A DNA stretch of 64,000 nucleotides from Corynespora cassiicola (lineage: Eukaryota > Ascomycota > Dothideomycetes > Pleosporales > Corynesporascaceae): positions 1,240,001 through 1,304,000 of the forward strand of contig JAEUWY010000012.1 in assembly GCA_022059125.1 (NCBI GenBank), read 5' to 3'. The position numbers and the translations under genes were made by a program. Under the pieces are notes generated by a model. The model had not been told where the DNA came from. It saw nothing but the letters and a program-made list of their open reading frames with translations, and ran no database searches. This document shows positions 22,225 to 34,247 of this stretch, one piece after another (the stretch's first letter is position 1; each line of letters opens with the position of its first letter).

Positions 22225-24183
22225 CTACAGGAAGGGCAGGACCACGCCTTTCCTAATAGGGCTGCTCCGCCCTCCGGTGGTCGACCCCTCAGCCGAATAG
22301 CCAGAGTCGTGATCCACATCATCGTTGTCAAAATCGATGTCGAAGCCAGTATCGCGCTTCTCGCCGTCCTCTCCCTCCTCCTCATCGCCGTCCCATGCCT
22401 TCTGCTGCGCCCCGCGGTTGTTCCATCGCAACGTACGCGACAGGGAATCAAACCACTCGGTGGGGCGCGAAAGCACAGTCGGGAAGGGATACTGTGAGGC
22501 GGCAATTGTGACGTGGTCACCTTGGCGGAGCTCGACGCGCCCCTTGCCATCAAACGCACAGTAGGCCGTGGCGCGCGAGTTGCGAGGAACAGCCACCCTG
22601 AGGAGCATGCTGTCGTTGAGCAGCATGGGCCTGAAGCTGAGGGTATGTGGGCAGATAGGGGTAAGAGAGATGGCCGGAATATCCGGATGTACAAGCGAGC
22701 CACCAGCAGAAAGGGAGTAAGCAGTGGATCCTGTGGGAGTGGAGAAGATGCAGCCGTCCGCTTGGACGACGGTAAGCAGGTTGTTATCTCCGTAAAGCTC
22801 GAGGTTGGACACATAGGGCGATGGTCCGCGGTCAATGACGAGTTCGTTCAAAACCTCAAACTGCTCGGCCTCGATGTGCTGCGGGGCTCCAGACGCGGCG
22901 TGCTTTTGGTACCGGTAGACTGTGCACGTGAAACGCATGCGCAGGTTCACGCGCATGCCCGCATCGCCCATGATCTTGTTGAGTGCCTGCTTGTACTGGG
23001 CGAATTCGAAGTTGGTAAGGAATCCCAGGCTGCCAAGAGAGAAGGAGAGAATCGGAGGCACAATGCGCTGGAAGAGCCAGCTGGTAAACAAGACGGTGCC
23101 ATCTCCGCCGAGCGTAAGGACGAGATCGAATTTTTCCGGCGATTCCCAGCATAGATCGGGAGTCCAGAAGCGGAGCATGTTCTCAAACCTTGGATCCTTG
23201 GCCAGGAGGGAGGGGACGTCGAAGCGTTTCGACTTCCGCAGCTTGTGGTCGACATAAACGTTAACGCCGACATCAGAGCCATAGCGGGGGGTGCAGAGCA
23301 GCCACTCGGCCAGCTCGCGCGTAAGGTGCACCAGCTCGTTGTCGCGAGCCTTGGTGACAATCATGACGTTGCGGACAGTCATCTTGATCGGACGGCGTTG
23401 CAGCTGCTTGGACACTTCGCGAACGCTGGTGGCCGTCTGCATGAGCCTGGAGTGGGAGATGGACTCGTCGTCGGCCATTTCATCGAGCACCTTCTCGAGG
23501 TTGACGGCCTTGTCGAACTTCTTGTGGAAGAAGCAGGGCGAGGCTAGGGCGGCCATCTTGGTCGACATGTCTTCGTTCATGCTGAGTTCCGAGAGGGCGT
23601 CGGCGAGGCGCTTCGCGTCAGATGACTGCGCCGCCCTGAGCCCCTCGTCCTTCTTGCCGTCCATCACGACACTGTCCATGGAGGTGGAGACGGACATTGG
23701 TGGTGGCGGTGGGGGCGGGCGCGATTGCAGTGCCTTGAGGATGGTCTGGCGGGGCACCGAGTCGATCGAGTAAGCGTTCTTGCGGTGCTTCCGGGTGCGG
23801 TGTTCGCGGAAAGAGGGCTTGGAAGGGAGAATGGCGAGGTTCTCGATTGAGGATGCCGTGCTTATGGAAGCCTTCTCCTGCTGATCGGACCGGGTGGGCT
23901 CGTCCGGTGTCGCAGCGTTGGGCGCAAAGGCTGTGGGGTCTAGGGGAGCAGAGGCGGGCGCACGACCACTCAGATCCGTGGTTGCTACCGTGTGTGCATG
24001 GTCTTGTTCTTGAGGAAGAGTATCGAAGGTGGACTGCTGAGGTTGCGGAGAATGGGGGGCTGTCGTGAACTTTAATGTTGAGTCGACGGAATTAAGGCCG
24101 GGGGAAGTCTGGTGCTGTGGGGACAGGAGCGGGTGAATTTTGGTCGGAGAGAACGGCTCCCCGTGGCTGGGCATGTTGCGCAT
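22225..24183 (-). CDS. NAD kinase (ATP-NAD kinase family)
   Basis: A single-exon gene of 652 codons from Met at 24183; the frame is also open from a Met at 24246 (673 codons). The enzyme phosphorylates NAD (or NADH) to NADP(H). The catalytic core starts near residue ~260 with KPKIV-like VMIVTKARDNELVHL. It carries the diagnostic LTLGGDGTVLF motif (Gly-Gly-Asp-Gly at 359-362), LGSLGFLTNFEF, and DGCIFSTPTGSTAYSLSAGGSLVHP. The first ~250 residues are a low-complexity Ser/Pro/Thr-rich extension, common in the fungal Utr1-like cytosolic enzymes. The C-terminus is acidic (GDEEEGEDGEK). Upstream sequence holds no clear extra exon. I favour the Utr1-type cytosolic enzyme over the Pos5 mitochondrial one because no presequence is visible. 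Confidence 0.93.
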   Translation of the reverse strand: MRNMPSHGEPFSPTKIHPLLSPQHQTSPGLNSVDSTLKFTTAPHSPQPQQSTFDTLPQEQDHAHTVATTDLSGRAPASAPLDPTAFAPNAATPDEPTRSDQQEKASISTASSIENLAILPSKPSFREHRTRKHRKNAYSIDSVPRQTILKALQSRPPPPPPPMSVSTSMDSVVMDGKKDEGLRAAQSSDAKRLADALSELSMNEDMSTKMAALASPCFFHKKFDKAVNLEKVLDEMADDESISHSRLMQTATSVREVSKQLQRRPIKMTVRNVMIVTKARDNELVHLTRELAEWLLCTPRYGSDVGVNVYVDHKLRKSKRFDVPSLLAKDPRFENMLRFWTPDLCWESPEKFDLVLTLGGDGTVLFTSWLFQRIVPPILSFSLGSLGFLTNFEFAQYKQALNKIMGDAGMRVNLRMRFTCTVYRYQKHAASGAPQHIEAEQFEVLNELVIDRGPSPYVSNLELYGDNNLLTVVQADGCIFSTPTGSTAYSLSAGGSLVHPDIPAISLTPICPHTLSFRPMLLNDSMLLRVAVPRNSRATAYCAFDGKGRVELRQGDHVTIAASQYPFPTVLSRPTEWFDSLSRTLRWNNRGAQQKAWDGDEEEGEDGEKRDTGFDIDFDNDDVDHDSGYSAEGSTTGGRSSPIRKGVVLPFL

Positions 24184-24346
24184 GATTACGGATATGGCTG
24201 TATTAGGCTTACTGGGCGCCAGGCACCGGGGTCGGCTGAATGTCAAGAAGTTTACGAATCCACGGGTGGAAGCACGGGGGTACCGGACGAGTGCTTTCCA
24301 CGGTGCGTCGGCGGCGTTGGGCGTGCAGGATAAACCGAGGTACGGC

Positions 24347-24369
24347 CTAGGGGTCTAGGGGTCTAGGGG
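24347..24369. repeat. Tandem repeat ctaggggt, about 3 copies
   Basis: Three head-to-tail copies of an 8-bp unit, the last lacking its final base, lie about 165 bp upstream of the NAD kinase start. The unit resembles a telomere-like G-rich repeat only loosely. Confidence 0.75.
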
Positions 24370-25894
24370 CGAGCTATGGACCGCGAGGGGACAGACGTTG
24401 CCAGACGTCGGATCGGGGGAGGAGAGAGCGTGTGTGCACCAGGCGACAGAAAGTGACAGAAGCAAAGGCGCAGCGGAATGGCGGTTACTGCATGGGAGCC
24501 GGGGCGGGCGTGATGTGATGGCGATCGCGGGCTAGGTGACTATGCTGTGACGACGTGCGTAACCGCCGGCGAGGATGTAGAAGACGGTGAACGTAGAGCC
24601 CGGCTCGACCTATGGGAGTACTGCAAGGAAAGAGTGCAAGGAGTGTGGACGGATGGCGACGACCGCAGGCCGTGCGCCGGAAAAAGAACAAAGAGGGAGG
24701 GGAGGCGTGGAGGTTGTCGTGATGCTCGGGCGGGCAAGTCCGCACGATGCAGCCCGCCTCTATATGTCTACATGCCAACTTCACACGCCCCAACCTCGAC
24801 GCCCACGGTGGGTCGGTAGCCACACGCACCTCCACCACGAGTCTACGCGCCAGCCTCAAACGTCCATACCGCAAGTCCGTGGCGGCTAACCTGCGCTGAC
24901 GGCATGACACTTGAACTGTCTGAACCCCGTGGCCCAGCCCGGATTAGTCCCCCAAAGGGACATACAAGCTTCGCTCAAGCTTCGCCTCCGGACTACAGTG
25001 GCACGCTCTACGCGGGCGAGAATGCACACGCCAGCCGTCTGTTCCTCCAGACACTGTCTCCATGGCGCCCTCTGCGCCCTCGTTGCCGTCGTTGCCACCC
25101 CGCAGCACGCAGGAGAATCTCCGGCCAGACAGTCGCCCACGCCCTCCGCACTCTCACACTCCCTCGGTTTGCACGATACGAGTATCGCATCTCCGGCATA
25201 GTCCATCGGCCCTTGGGTTTGGCTTGCCCGTCCCAGAGAGTCTTGACAAGCGGACCACATGGTCCAGGGCCGCGGGACTCGCTGGCTGAGCCTCAGCCTT
25301 CGCGAAACCGCTGCGCAGAAGGGTCCATCGCAGTGCCGTGTCCCGGCTCCTCCCTATGGCAAATCGGAATCTTCAGGAGACGAAACGGGCCAAGGGTGGG
25401 CCTGTACGTCTGAAGTTGTCTCGCCTTCCCTTTCTCGCTCGAGACGCCCATCCTCCAAGCATCGAAGCGATACCCTTTGCTGCACCTCCACTCCTTGCCC
25501 ATTCTCCAGCTCCGCAGCAAAGCCGTCGGCGGGAGCTATGCTGCATCCGGCCGCCTGCCGTTTGAACCGAACGACCCGCGAAAATCATACACCTCAGAAA
25601 CGTGTGGCATGAAGCTAGATTCAAAGGACCTAGGTGCGGCACAGCACGTGCAATTTCTCCAGCAGAGTGGACTGATTGCTTGCGTATCTCCTTTCTCCAA
25701 AGAGGCGGCAATGCCTGCGTGCCCATAGTATTCGTCCGCCATGGCCAGAAACCCATGATGCCTGACGCCTCAGTTGAAACCCAGGCTCGAAAATCGCTCA
25801 CAAGCTTCCCCCCCATCCTAAGCGACCTGTCCCCTTTCCACTCTATCGATGACATTTGGCATGTCGATTTGAGACGACCCTCAACTGCCGTGGA

Positions 25895-25920
25895 TGCCGC
25901 CTGCCGCCTGCCGCCTGCCG
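25895..25920. repeat. Tandem repeat tgccgcc, about 3.7 copies
   Basis: Three perfect copies of a 7-bp unit are followed by five bases of a fourth. No function is apparent. Confidence 0.8.
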
Positions 25921-26396
25921 TGACAAGGCCGCAGATCACATCGTGGAGAGGGCAAGAGACTTGGAGGCGCTTCTAGATCCCATTTGTTCTCAAATCGTGC
26001 CCACTCGCTGGGTTGACAGCTGTCTTGCCGATGCACATGCATGAATCATTTCATGATTCGTGCTGTTGCCGCTAGCTTCCACTTTGGGCGTGCCAAAAAC
26101 ATTGGGGGATTCACCAGCATACATAGCGTGCGGACCTGACAACAGAAAAAAATACGTCGATGAGAATGATCAAGGGATGAGACAGTGGGTTTTGCGCCGC
26201 ATGACAATCGAAGCTTTTCATTCGTTCAGCATGGTCTGCTGTCTATCATGACATTGCTGCCAGCGGCTCCATGTGTACCGCCATTAGCTAACAAGCTGCC
26301 CGAAAACATAGTCTGTTGCGGCCGGTCGTTTTGTGGTATCTATTGGTCGTGAATATTTGCACAGAAGGGTCAAATCAAAGCGCCACTTTTGGTGCC

Positions 26397-27577
<1,181 letters not shown>

Positions 27578-28149
27578 TTTGGCAGGTTTGGTGCTGGAAA
27601 GGCAACGGGTATATTCAAAAGCAGGTCGTCGTGAAGGAAAGGATTGGATGAAAGTAAAAGATAGAGTGGGGAGGCTCTGTCTTCTAAAAACACCCGAGAA
27701 AAGTACTTTGGCGGTTAGAGGTGAGGTTTTTTTGACCGCTTGGGCTGCCATTCACATTTTTTCTCTACCCATCGCGCGTCATGCCCCTCCATGTGCGCCC
27801 GCACTAAGCCTAAAAGGTAACATTGCAGCCGAAGCCCCCTTGGCAGGCCGGGTACCTTGCCGTCGCATCCCCGCGAATAGTTGTATTGTGATGATCGACG
27901 AGTTGATGATGGTTGCTCAGTTGATTCTGTTGTTCTACTCACCGATGGCCAAAGGCACAGCATTATCCTGGGCTGCCGTAAGCTCGGCCTTGACATGCAT
28001 TATACTCTGAGTACGAGGGTGCTTCTGCCTGCCCTAAATGGCCATCAAATCAAGCAACTATCAACATAAAGCCCACGAAGGATCTGAGAATAGCTCGGTT
28101 CTTTTGACCCTTCATGCAACCTAAAGATACGTGCCTTTTGATCAAATCC
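27578..28149. promoter_or_regulatory. Shared divergent promoter region
   Basis: These 572 bp separate the start codons of spermidine synthase (-) and the methyltransferase (+), so both promoters lie here. I recognise no specific binding site. The spermidine synthase side has an open frame up to 27751. Confidence 0.5.
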
Positions 28150-29009
28150 ATGGCCGACATTGAGCACAATGTATCTGGGCATACAGAACAAAGTGATGCA
28201 CCGCCGTGGTACATCAGTGTGTTGCAACACCTGAATCCTGTCGGGCGGGATCTGTTTGAGAACTACAGCAAAGTGCCATCCGACAACGTGATTGAACATA
28301 TTACCATCTTTGTAAGTACCAGAGTGATGCTTGCCAATGCCTGAGCTTAGTTCAACAGCGCGACAAAGCATTCAAAGTTTACCCGTACCCTTGTTTGGGC
28401 CGTTGGGGCTTCCTGGACTTTAGCATTTGCCAATCAGCGTCGTACGCAGAGGTCCTTGACCGTGTTAAGACCGGCCAAAAATGCCTTGATGTCGGGTGTT
28501 GTTTTGGGCAAGACATTCGCAAGCTTGTACACGATGGGGCTCCATCCGAGAACATGTATGGCTGCGACCTGAGAAAGGACTTCATGGAAATAGGATATGA
28601 TCTGTTTCTGGACAAACGCACTCTGGAAACAACTTTCGTCGCCGCGGACATCTTCGAGGCTAACTCGGATCTGAGAAAGTTTGATGGGCAATTCAACATT
28701 GTCCATGCTGCCTCGTTTTTTCACCTCTTCGATTGGGACTGCCAGGTTCTTGCCGCCAAAAACGTGGCGGCGTTATTAAAACCAGGGCCAGGTAGCCTGA
28801 TCGTTGGGCGTCAAGCCGGCAACGTCATAAGTGGCCCAGGGAAAGGCAACATATTCGTGCATGACTGTGGATCTTTCATCAAGCTTTGGAAGCAGGTCGG
28901 TGAAGAGACCAAGACCAAGTGGAACGTAGAAGCCCAGTTTACAGAAGATGTGTTGGGCTTTGCGCCCCCTGGAACGAGATGGCTTGCGTTTACTGTGCGC
29001 AAACTGTAG
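28150..29009 (+). CDS. SAM-dependent methyltransferase, secondary-metabolism type
   Basis: Exons are 28150-28311 and 28359-29009, giving 270 residues. An in-frame Met at 28114 would add 12. The Rossmann-fold SAM-binding motif I is CLDVGCCFGQD (about 96-106), followed by an acidic GCDLRKDF motif II. The order NPVGRDLFENYSKVPSD, then RDKAFKVYPYPCLG, then SENMYGCDLR matches, from my knowledge of the family, small methyltransferases of fungal meroterpenoid and related clusters (AusD/Trt5-like, often carboxyl- or O-methylating). No polyketide synthase, prenyltransferase, terpene cyclase or P450 is present in the window, so its substrate is unknown. It stands between housekeeping genes, spermidine synthase and epsilon-COP. 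The family call is good; the reaction is inference. Confidence 0.88.
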
Positions 29010-29296
29010 AGTATTTTCATGGACTCAGTCTTCCAATCCGGAGTGTCCATTGTACCTCATTTATATAAAAACACAGGCAACAAATTATAGCGGTTTTGTT
29101 TCCTACTATCCTCTCGGTCGGAAATGACAGGAGCTTGTGCAGCTCTGACCAATCGGCTGCCAGGCAAACATGCCAAGACCATGCAAACAGAGATTCGTGG
29201 CTTCAACACCACGCCTGAGCCCCAACTGTTCATGACAATTGATCCCCTCTGATACCCTGTACCTCCTTCAGATCAAATATCCTCCGTAATCTCACA

Positions 29297-30353
29297 ATGG
29301 ATCCCTATTCGCCCGAAGGAGGCATGCCAAACCCTTTCAAATCCTGCCTGAATTCCTACTGACCCATACCAGAGCTCATAAACATCCACTCCGCCTTTCA
29401 TGCCGGCGCATACCAGCAAGTTCTAGACTTTGACACCTCGTCCTTCTCTGCCTCAAATGCAGTTCCCGCCAGGGTACTCAAACTCCGATCACAAATCGCA
29501 CTTGGTCAAGCAAAAGAAGTGGCGGCGGAGCTCAGTAGCGAGAAGACCCCAGATCTAGTAGCTGTCAAGCTGCTGGCGGAGTATGAATCAGGCAAGGACG
29601 TTGTGGATGAGGCGAAGAAGCTCGCAGAACAACAGGGTCAGGAGAATCTGACCGTGCAGCTGTGTGTAGGCATCATTTTGGAAAGGGCGGGGGAGACAGA
29701 AGAAGCTCTTGCGCTTCTGAGCAAACACCAGGGAAGCTTGGATGCGTATGTCGTGCCCTGAGTCTCACGATGGGTTCAAGATATCTGCTGACACTTGCTA
29801 TAGTGTCGCTTTGATCGTTCAGCTCCACCTCCAGCAGAACCGTACCGACCTCGCAGCGAAAGAGGCACAAAGGGCGCGCAAGTGGGCACAAGATAGCCTT
29901 CTAGTGAACATTGCCGAATCGTGGGTTGGAATGAGAGAGGTAAACTCTCCCTCACTGGAGACACCAAAGACATGGTCTAACATCACCTCAAAGGGCGGCG
30001 AGAAGTATCAATCCGCATTCTACGTGTTTGAAGAGCTGGCCCAGACCGCTCAATCCCAATCACCACACTCCCTTGTTGCCCAGGCTGTATCCGAATTGCA
30101 CCTAGGCCGTCTTCCCGAGGCCGAGGCAGCGTTGCAGCAAGCCATCGCTCTCGATCCCAAGTCCGCCGATACCATTGCCAACCTGGTGGTGTTGAACACC
30201 TTGTTGGGCAAGAAGGATGAGGCTACCCAGCTCAAAGAGCAATTAAGCCAGGTCGATGCAGGCCACAGAGCAATTGCCGACTGGAAGGAAAAGAAGGAAG
30301 AGTTCGAGCGCGCAAAGGCGAAGTACACTCCCAAGTTCGAAATCGCATCATGA
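29297..30353 (+). CDS. SEC28: Coatomer epsilon subunit (epsilon-COP, Sec28)
   Basis: Exons are 29297-29321, 29373-29745, 29804-29939 and 29994-30353, giving 297 residues, matching yeast Sec28. It is the TPR-like solenoid that stabilises alpha-COP in the COPI coat for Golgi-to-ER and intra-Golgi transport. Helical repeats run through the protein. ELINIHSAFHAGAYQQVLDFD, ESWVGMREGGEKYQSAFYVFEEL and the C-terminal ANLVVLNTLLGKKDEA are characteristic. Intron 1 has no GT in the available interval and is best read as GC-AG, with GCATGC at its start and ctactgac...ACCAG at its end. Intron 3 (29940-29993) is 54 nt, a multiple of three, with no stop codon. No in-frame ATG exists in the first part of exon 2, so exon 1 is needed. 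Confidence 0.93.
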
Positions 30354-31248
30354 GCCGATTGGAGGGTTTGAATAAGGCGATGACTGAAACACAATGATGA
30401 GAGCCAGATTCTGGCCTATGAAAAGTTCACGAGGGGATGGAGAGTTACATACCAATTCAGCCGGCCATAGACGAATTATCAACATCTTGACCGGACGGGA
30501 AATTCTCGTCTCAGCACCAACAAACCTTCAAGACCAAGATCACGATCAACTTTTTTTTTCTCATTACTCGTTTTGACAGATCCGCAGCTTGACGAAATCT
30601 TCAGGGCACTCGACTGATTCAAAACTTTAGAGCGCTCATGCCCGGAAAGAACACCAGCCGCTATGGTGATCGGCTATAGAACCTGCCGATCACTGTATTT
30701 CATCGCGGCCCGCTCGAATGTTTAGTTTCTGTGAGCACGTCAGCCAGAGTGAATCACTTGTCACACCTCTTACATACTAGCATTTGAAGATGGCCTTGCC
30801 ATTGCTCGTTCATTGAGCATTTACGCAAATCGTGCATCCTGCCCACCAGTTCGCATCCCCTCAATAAGGTTTCTCTCCAAAAGCAACTTGACACTCAATT
30901 TACCCCTGCCTTTATTGCAGCTGCAGGCTTAATTTGACTCGTTAAACCGGACCCCGATACCCAGGATATCCTTCTAAGGCCACGTTCCTTTCTAGACAGG
31001 CCCAAAGTTCTCGAAGAAAGTCCGCCAAGCCCCATGCATGCCATCTTTCAATCTCGCCTTCCTCAGCAAGGGATCGTCCTTGAAAACCACATGCCACGTG
31101 CAACACGGGCTTCTTTCGGCGCACACACGACACGCTCTGCGCCACCAAAGTGGAGTCTTGCCATGACGACAGCTGTGACCGCCGCTCTCTAATGCAGTTT
31201 CGTTCACCGCGGAGCCGGCCTGGTTTCGATTCGGGGTTGCTCCGGGCC

Positions 31249-31256
31249 TATATAAG
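31249..31256 (+). promoter_or_regulatory. Orphan TATA box
   Basis: TATATAAG on the + strand matches the TATA consensus well, but the nearest + strand gene start is 1.46 kb away. It might drive an unrecognised short or non-coding transcript, or be chance. Confidence 0.25.
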
Positions 31257-32340
31257 ACATTGACATGTCAAAACGGAGGGAGCTTCGAGAATTGTGGCGC
31301 TGGAAACATGAATGCATGCCATTGAATATTCAAGCGCGATGCAGTGTTGACATGAGGGCTGAGTGCGTATGCTTCCAGGCAGTCCTGCACAATTAGGGCG
31401 CGGTGGAAAAGCAAGCATTGCAGAAAAAAATCCGAGTGAGCAAGCAAGCACCCGTGCCGCACAGTCTCCATCCCATCTGGGATCGAGACGTGGACCAGCT
31501 AACTTAATTCTACATGTGCCGAGGAGAAGCTGACCTTGCATGGTGTCCGTATCTCGTAATGATGCGACGATGTCTTGTCTCTGCTGCTGTCATCCGGAAG
31601 AGTGACATTCCGAATGCTCGAAAGAGGCGGTTGCTGCCAACGCGCGCAGTTCGGACTACCGCTCTCAGCCTCGCGATGGTGCAGAAACCTCCATTTCGGG
31701 CTTGACCATTCGAATCCAGAGCCTGTGAGCAAGTCGCCATCCCGAATAAGCTCGGGCGATCGTCTGCCAAGAATAGGTACGACTGTGGATCACCCATTCT
31801 CTCGGGTTTCGCGCTGTGCTCTCGAAACCTGAGGATGTTGATATCTTTCTCGCAGTCCACCGGCGGCAATCCGGCAGTGGCTCAAACCCTCCAAGAATGG
31901 GTTCTTGCCCCAATGATGGGCTGATTTGTCCTGCAATTCTGACTGCCAGCCGCACGACTGGCCTACCGTTCGCAGCGCTGAGACGTATGCCGCATAATGG
32001 CTTTCTCCTTGCGACTTGAAGCGTGTGGCGTCGGGATTTGATACATCCGAACGCACGCGTGCAACAAGCTTAGCCTCTAGCGCATGGACCAAAGTAGCTC
32101 TGAACCCTGGCGAGCCCTATCCCGAGTTTGGGAGAAAGACATGTTGGCAACCCGTGTCTTTGGTCATGACGGCCTTACACGAACGGGGGGCGTCGTCGAG
32201 GAGAGGCTGCTGCATGCCAGGTGGGCTGCATGTCGAGCGGGCTGGCTGCATGTGTGTGAGCAGAAAAAAAATGGTCCGGCGTCACGCGCGGACGGGCGAA
32301 GCGTTTAAACTGCTGGGCTGAGGCGGTGATCTCTTTTATC

Positions 32341-32404
32341 CCGCAATTTTGGGGAACTCCTCGTGCAAGTTTCCGCAATTTTGGAGAATTCCTCTTGCAA
32401 GCTT
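32341..32404. repeat. Imperfect tandem duplication, 32-bp unit
   Basis: Copies 32341-32372 and 32373-32404 are directly adjacent, same length, and differ at four positions (G/A, C/T, G/T, T/C). Three of the four are transitions. Confidence 0.85.
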
Positions 32405-32719
32405 GTCAGAGAAGGAAAAATCCCCTTGTCTTCGATCCATCCATTTGACTTTTCCTTTCCTGCACAAGCGATAACGGCGGGGCCGCGGTCATTTATTAGG
32501 CGTGTGGGGTCCAGGTCACATATCCGTACATACTTACCTAGGTACCTTGCTGCGCCTTTTTGCAGCAGCTGCATGTACACGTTGCGGAGCTTCTCTCGTC
32601 ACTCGTCCGTCTGGGTTGACTTACGTCTCATGATTGTTAATGCTTCCGCCTTCTCCGCACCGCTCTGTAATTCCCGAGGTTCCATTAGCTAATTGCGAAT
32701 CCCTACGTCTTCTGTCGTC

Positions 32720-33979
32720 ATGATCGAGAGACACCACCGCAGTACTCACTCTGCGGAGGAAGTACAGACGCCAATTTTGGAAAACATGGTTGTTGGAGTG
32801 CCGCCTGTGTTTGAAGGGTTGACGAGGGAGATCGACAAGCTCGTCGAACAGCCCTTGCTAGGACCCCGGACGGAGTTTCCTGTTCGTAAGTATGGCATAG
32901 TCATGTATTATATGAGCATATGGATTGACGGTTACACAGCGACCTTTACGTTCGGGAAGAAGGATGCTTCTGGGAACAAGAAGCCGCAGGCTATCGCCCA
33001 CAGAGGGTACAAGGCCAAATTCCCGGAAAATACCATGGGCGCATTCAAGGGTGCAGTCGAGGTTGGAGCCGATGCTATAGAAACCGACATCCACCTGTCG
33101 AAAGACGGTGTTGTTGTGCTGTCGCATGTGAGTTGAGATCGGTCTCGTCCAACATCTGACGAAAATTGACACGTGAGCAGGACAAGGACCTGAAAAGGTG
33201 CTTTGGGCGACAGGAAAAGCTCATAAACTGCGACTGGGAGTTCCTGAGCAAGCTGCAGACTCTCAAGGAACCGCATCAGTCAATGCCACGTCTGTCCGAC
33301 CTGCTAGAATATCTCGCACAACCTGGATTGGAAGACATCTGGGTACTGCTCGACATCAAGGTATGTTACTGCTGCTAACAGTATTCCATCCAGCCATACT
33401 AACAGAGCTCAGCTCGACAACGACCCTGAGGATGTCATGAGACTGATTGGTGATACGATCAGGAGCGTCCGCCCTTCCCTTAACCGGCCCTGGAAGTCAC
33501 GGATCGTTCTCGGATGCTGGGCGGCCAAATATATACCCTTATGCTCACGATATCTTCCAGGGTTTCCCATCACGCATATTGGGTTCTCAGTTCTCTACGC
33601 ATCTCATTTCTTCTCCGTCCCTAACGTGTCCTTCAACATGTTGCAGGGCGTCTTGATGACACCTTGGGGAAGAGCTTTCACACACAAAGCCCATTGTGAT
33701 CAACGGCCAGTCTTCGCGTGGACCGTGAACGAAGTTTCTCGGATGAGATGGGACATCCGACATGGTATTGATGGCGTCATCACGGACGATCCGAAGTTGT
33801 TCTTGGATGTGAGGCGCGATTGGCACGAAGGTACGAGCGACGGCGTGAGCATCATTACTTGGCTGGATGTGCTTCGAGTAAACCTCTTTGCGCTTATCTT
33901 TGGGGTGCTCTTCCAGCTCAAGTTCGGGTTCAGGGAGAGCAGGCCGCTGGTGAGAGCTCGAAGGGAGTCGGAGAATTGA
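32720..33979 (+). CDS. Glycerophosphodiester phosphodiesterase (Pgc1-like)
   Basis: Exons are 32720-32885, 32940-33127, 33181-33360 and 33413-33979, giving 366 residues. The GDPD TIM barrel begins at AHRGYKAKFPENT (His76, Arg77, Glu85). The metal-binding Glu103 and Asp105 sit in AIETDIHLSKDG, and catalytic His118 ends exon 2. DIWVLLDIK and HGIDGVITDDP complete the usual GDPD motif order. A hydrophobic segment near residues 334-352 (VLRVNLFALIFGVLFQL) is a likely C-terminal membrane anchor. This arrangement is that of yeast Pgc1, a phospholipase C that degrades phosphatidylglycerol at the ER, lipid droplets and mitochondria. The anchor and family support that role, but other glycerophosphodiesters are possible substrates. 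Intron 1 (54 nt) is readable in frame. Confidence 0.92.
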
Positions 33980-34247
33980 AGCCGGCAGGCGGTGGAGAGG
34001 GAGGCATTTTGTCGGGTTAGCATTTGCATAGTGGCGTAACTACTGGCGCCCTGGATACCAAAAACAAAAGTGTGCTATCGTCTGAACATGTGCATGATGA
34101 GGGTGAGGCGGTGAAAAGTGAAAGTGAAATGCACCTGGTGCTGGACGTCAAAGAGAGGCGGCCCAAGCTCAACACCAAAAATTGGCGACGCGCCCCGACG
34201 TTCCCCGCAACGCGTCAACATCCCACCGCCAACCACACGCAAACAAC

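Larger units (their letters stand above)
24184..26396. other. Intergenic, 2.2 kb
   Basis: This holds the NAD kinase promoter on the left and the spermidine synthase 3' flank on the right. Short tandem repeats occur at 24347-24369 and 25895-25920. ORFs on both strands look like chance frames in GC-rich sequence. Confidence 0.55.
30354..32719. other. Intergenic, 2.4 kb
   Basis: No protein gene is supportable. A textbook TATATAAG lies at 31249-31256 without an identifiable gene downstream. A 32-bp imperfect tandem duplication lies at 32341-32404. ORFs between 31500 and 32320 overlap on both strands and show no domain. Confidence 0.55.
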
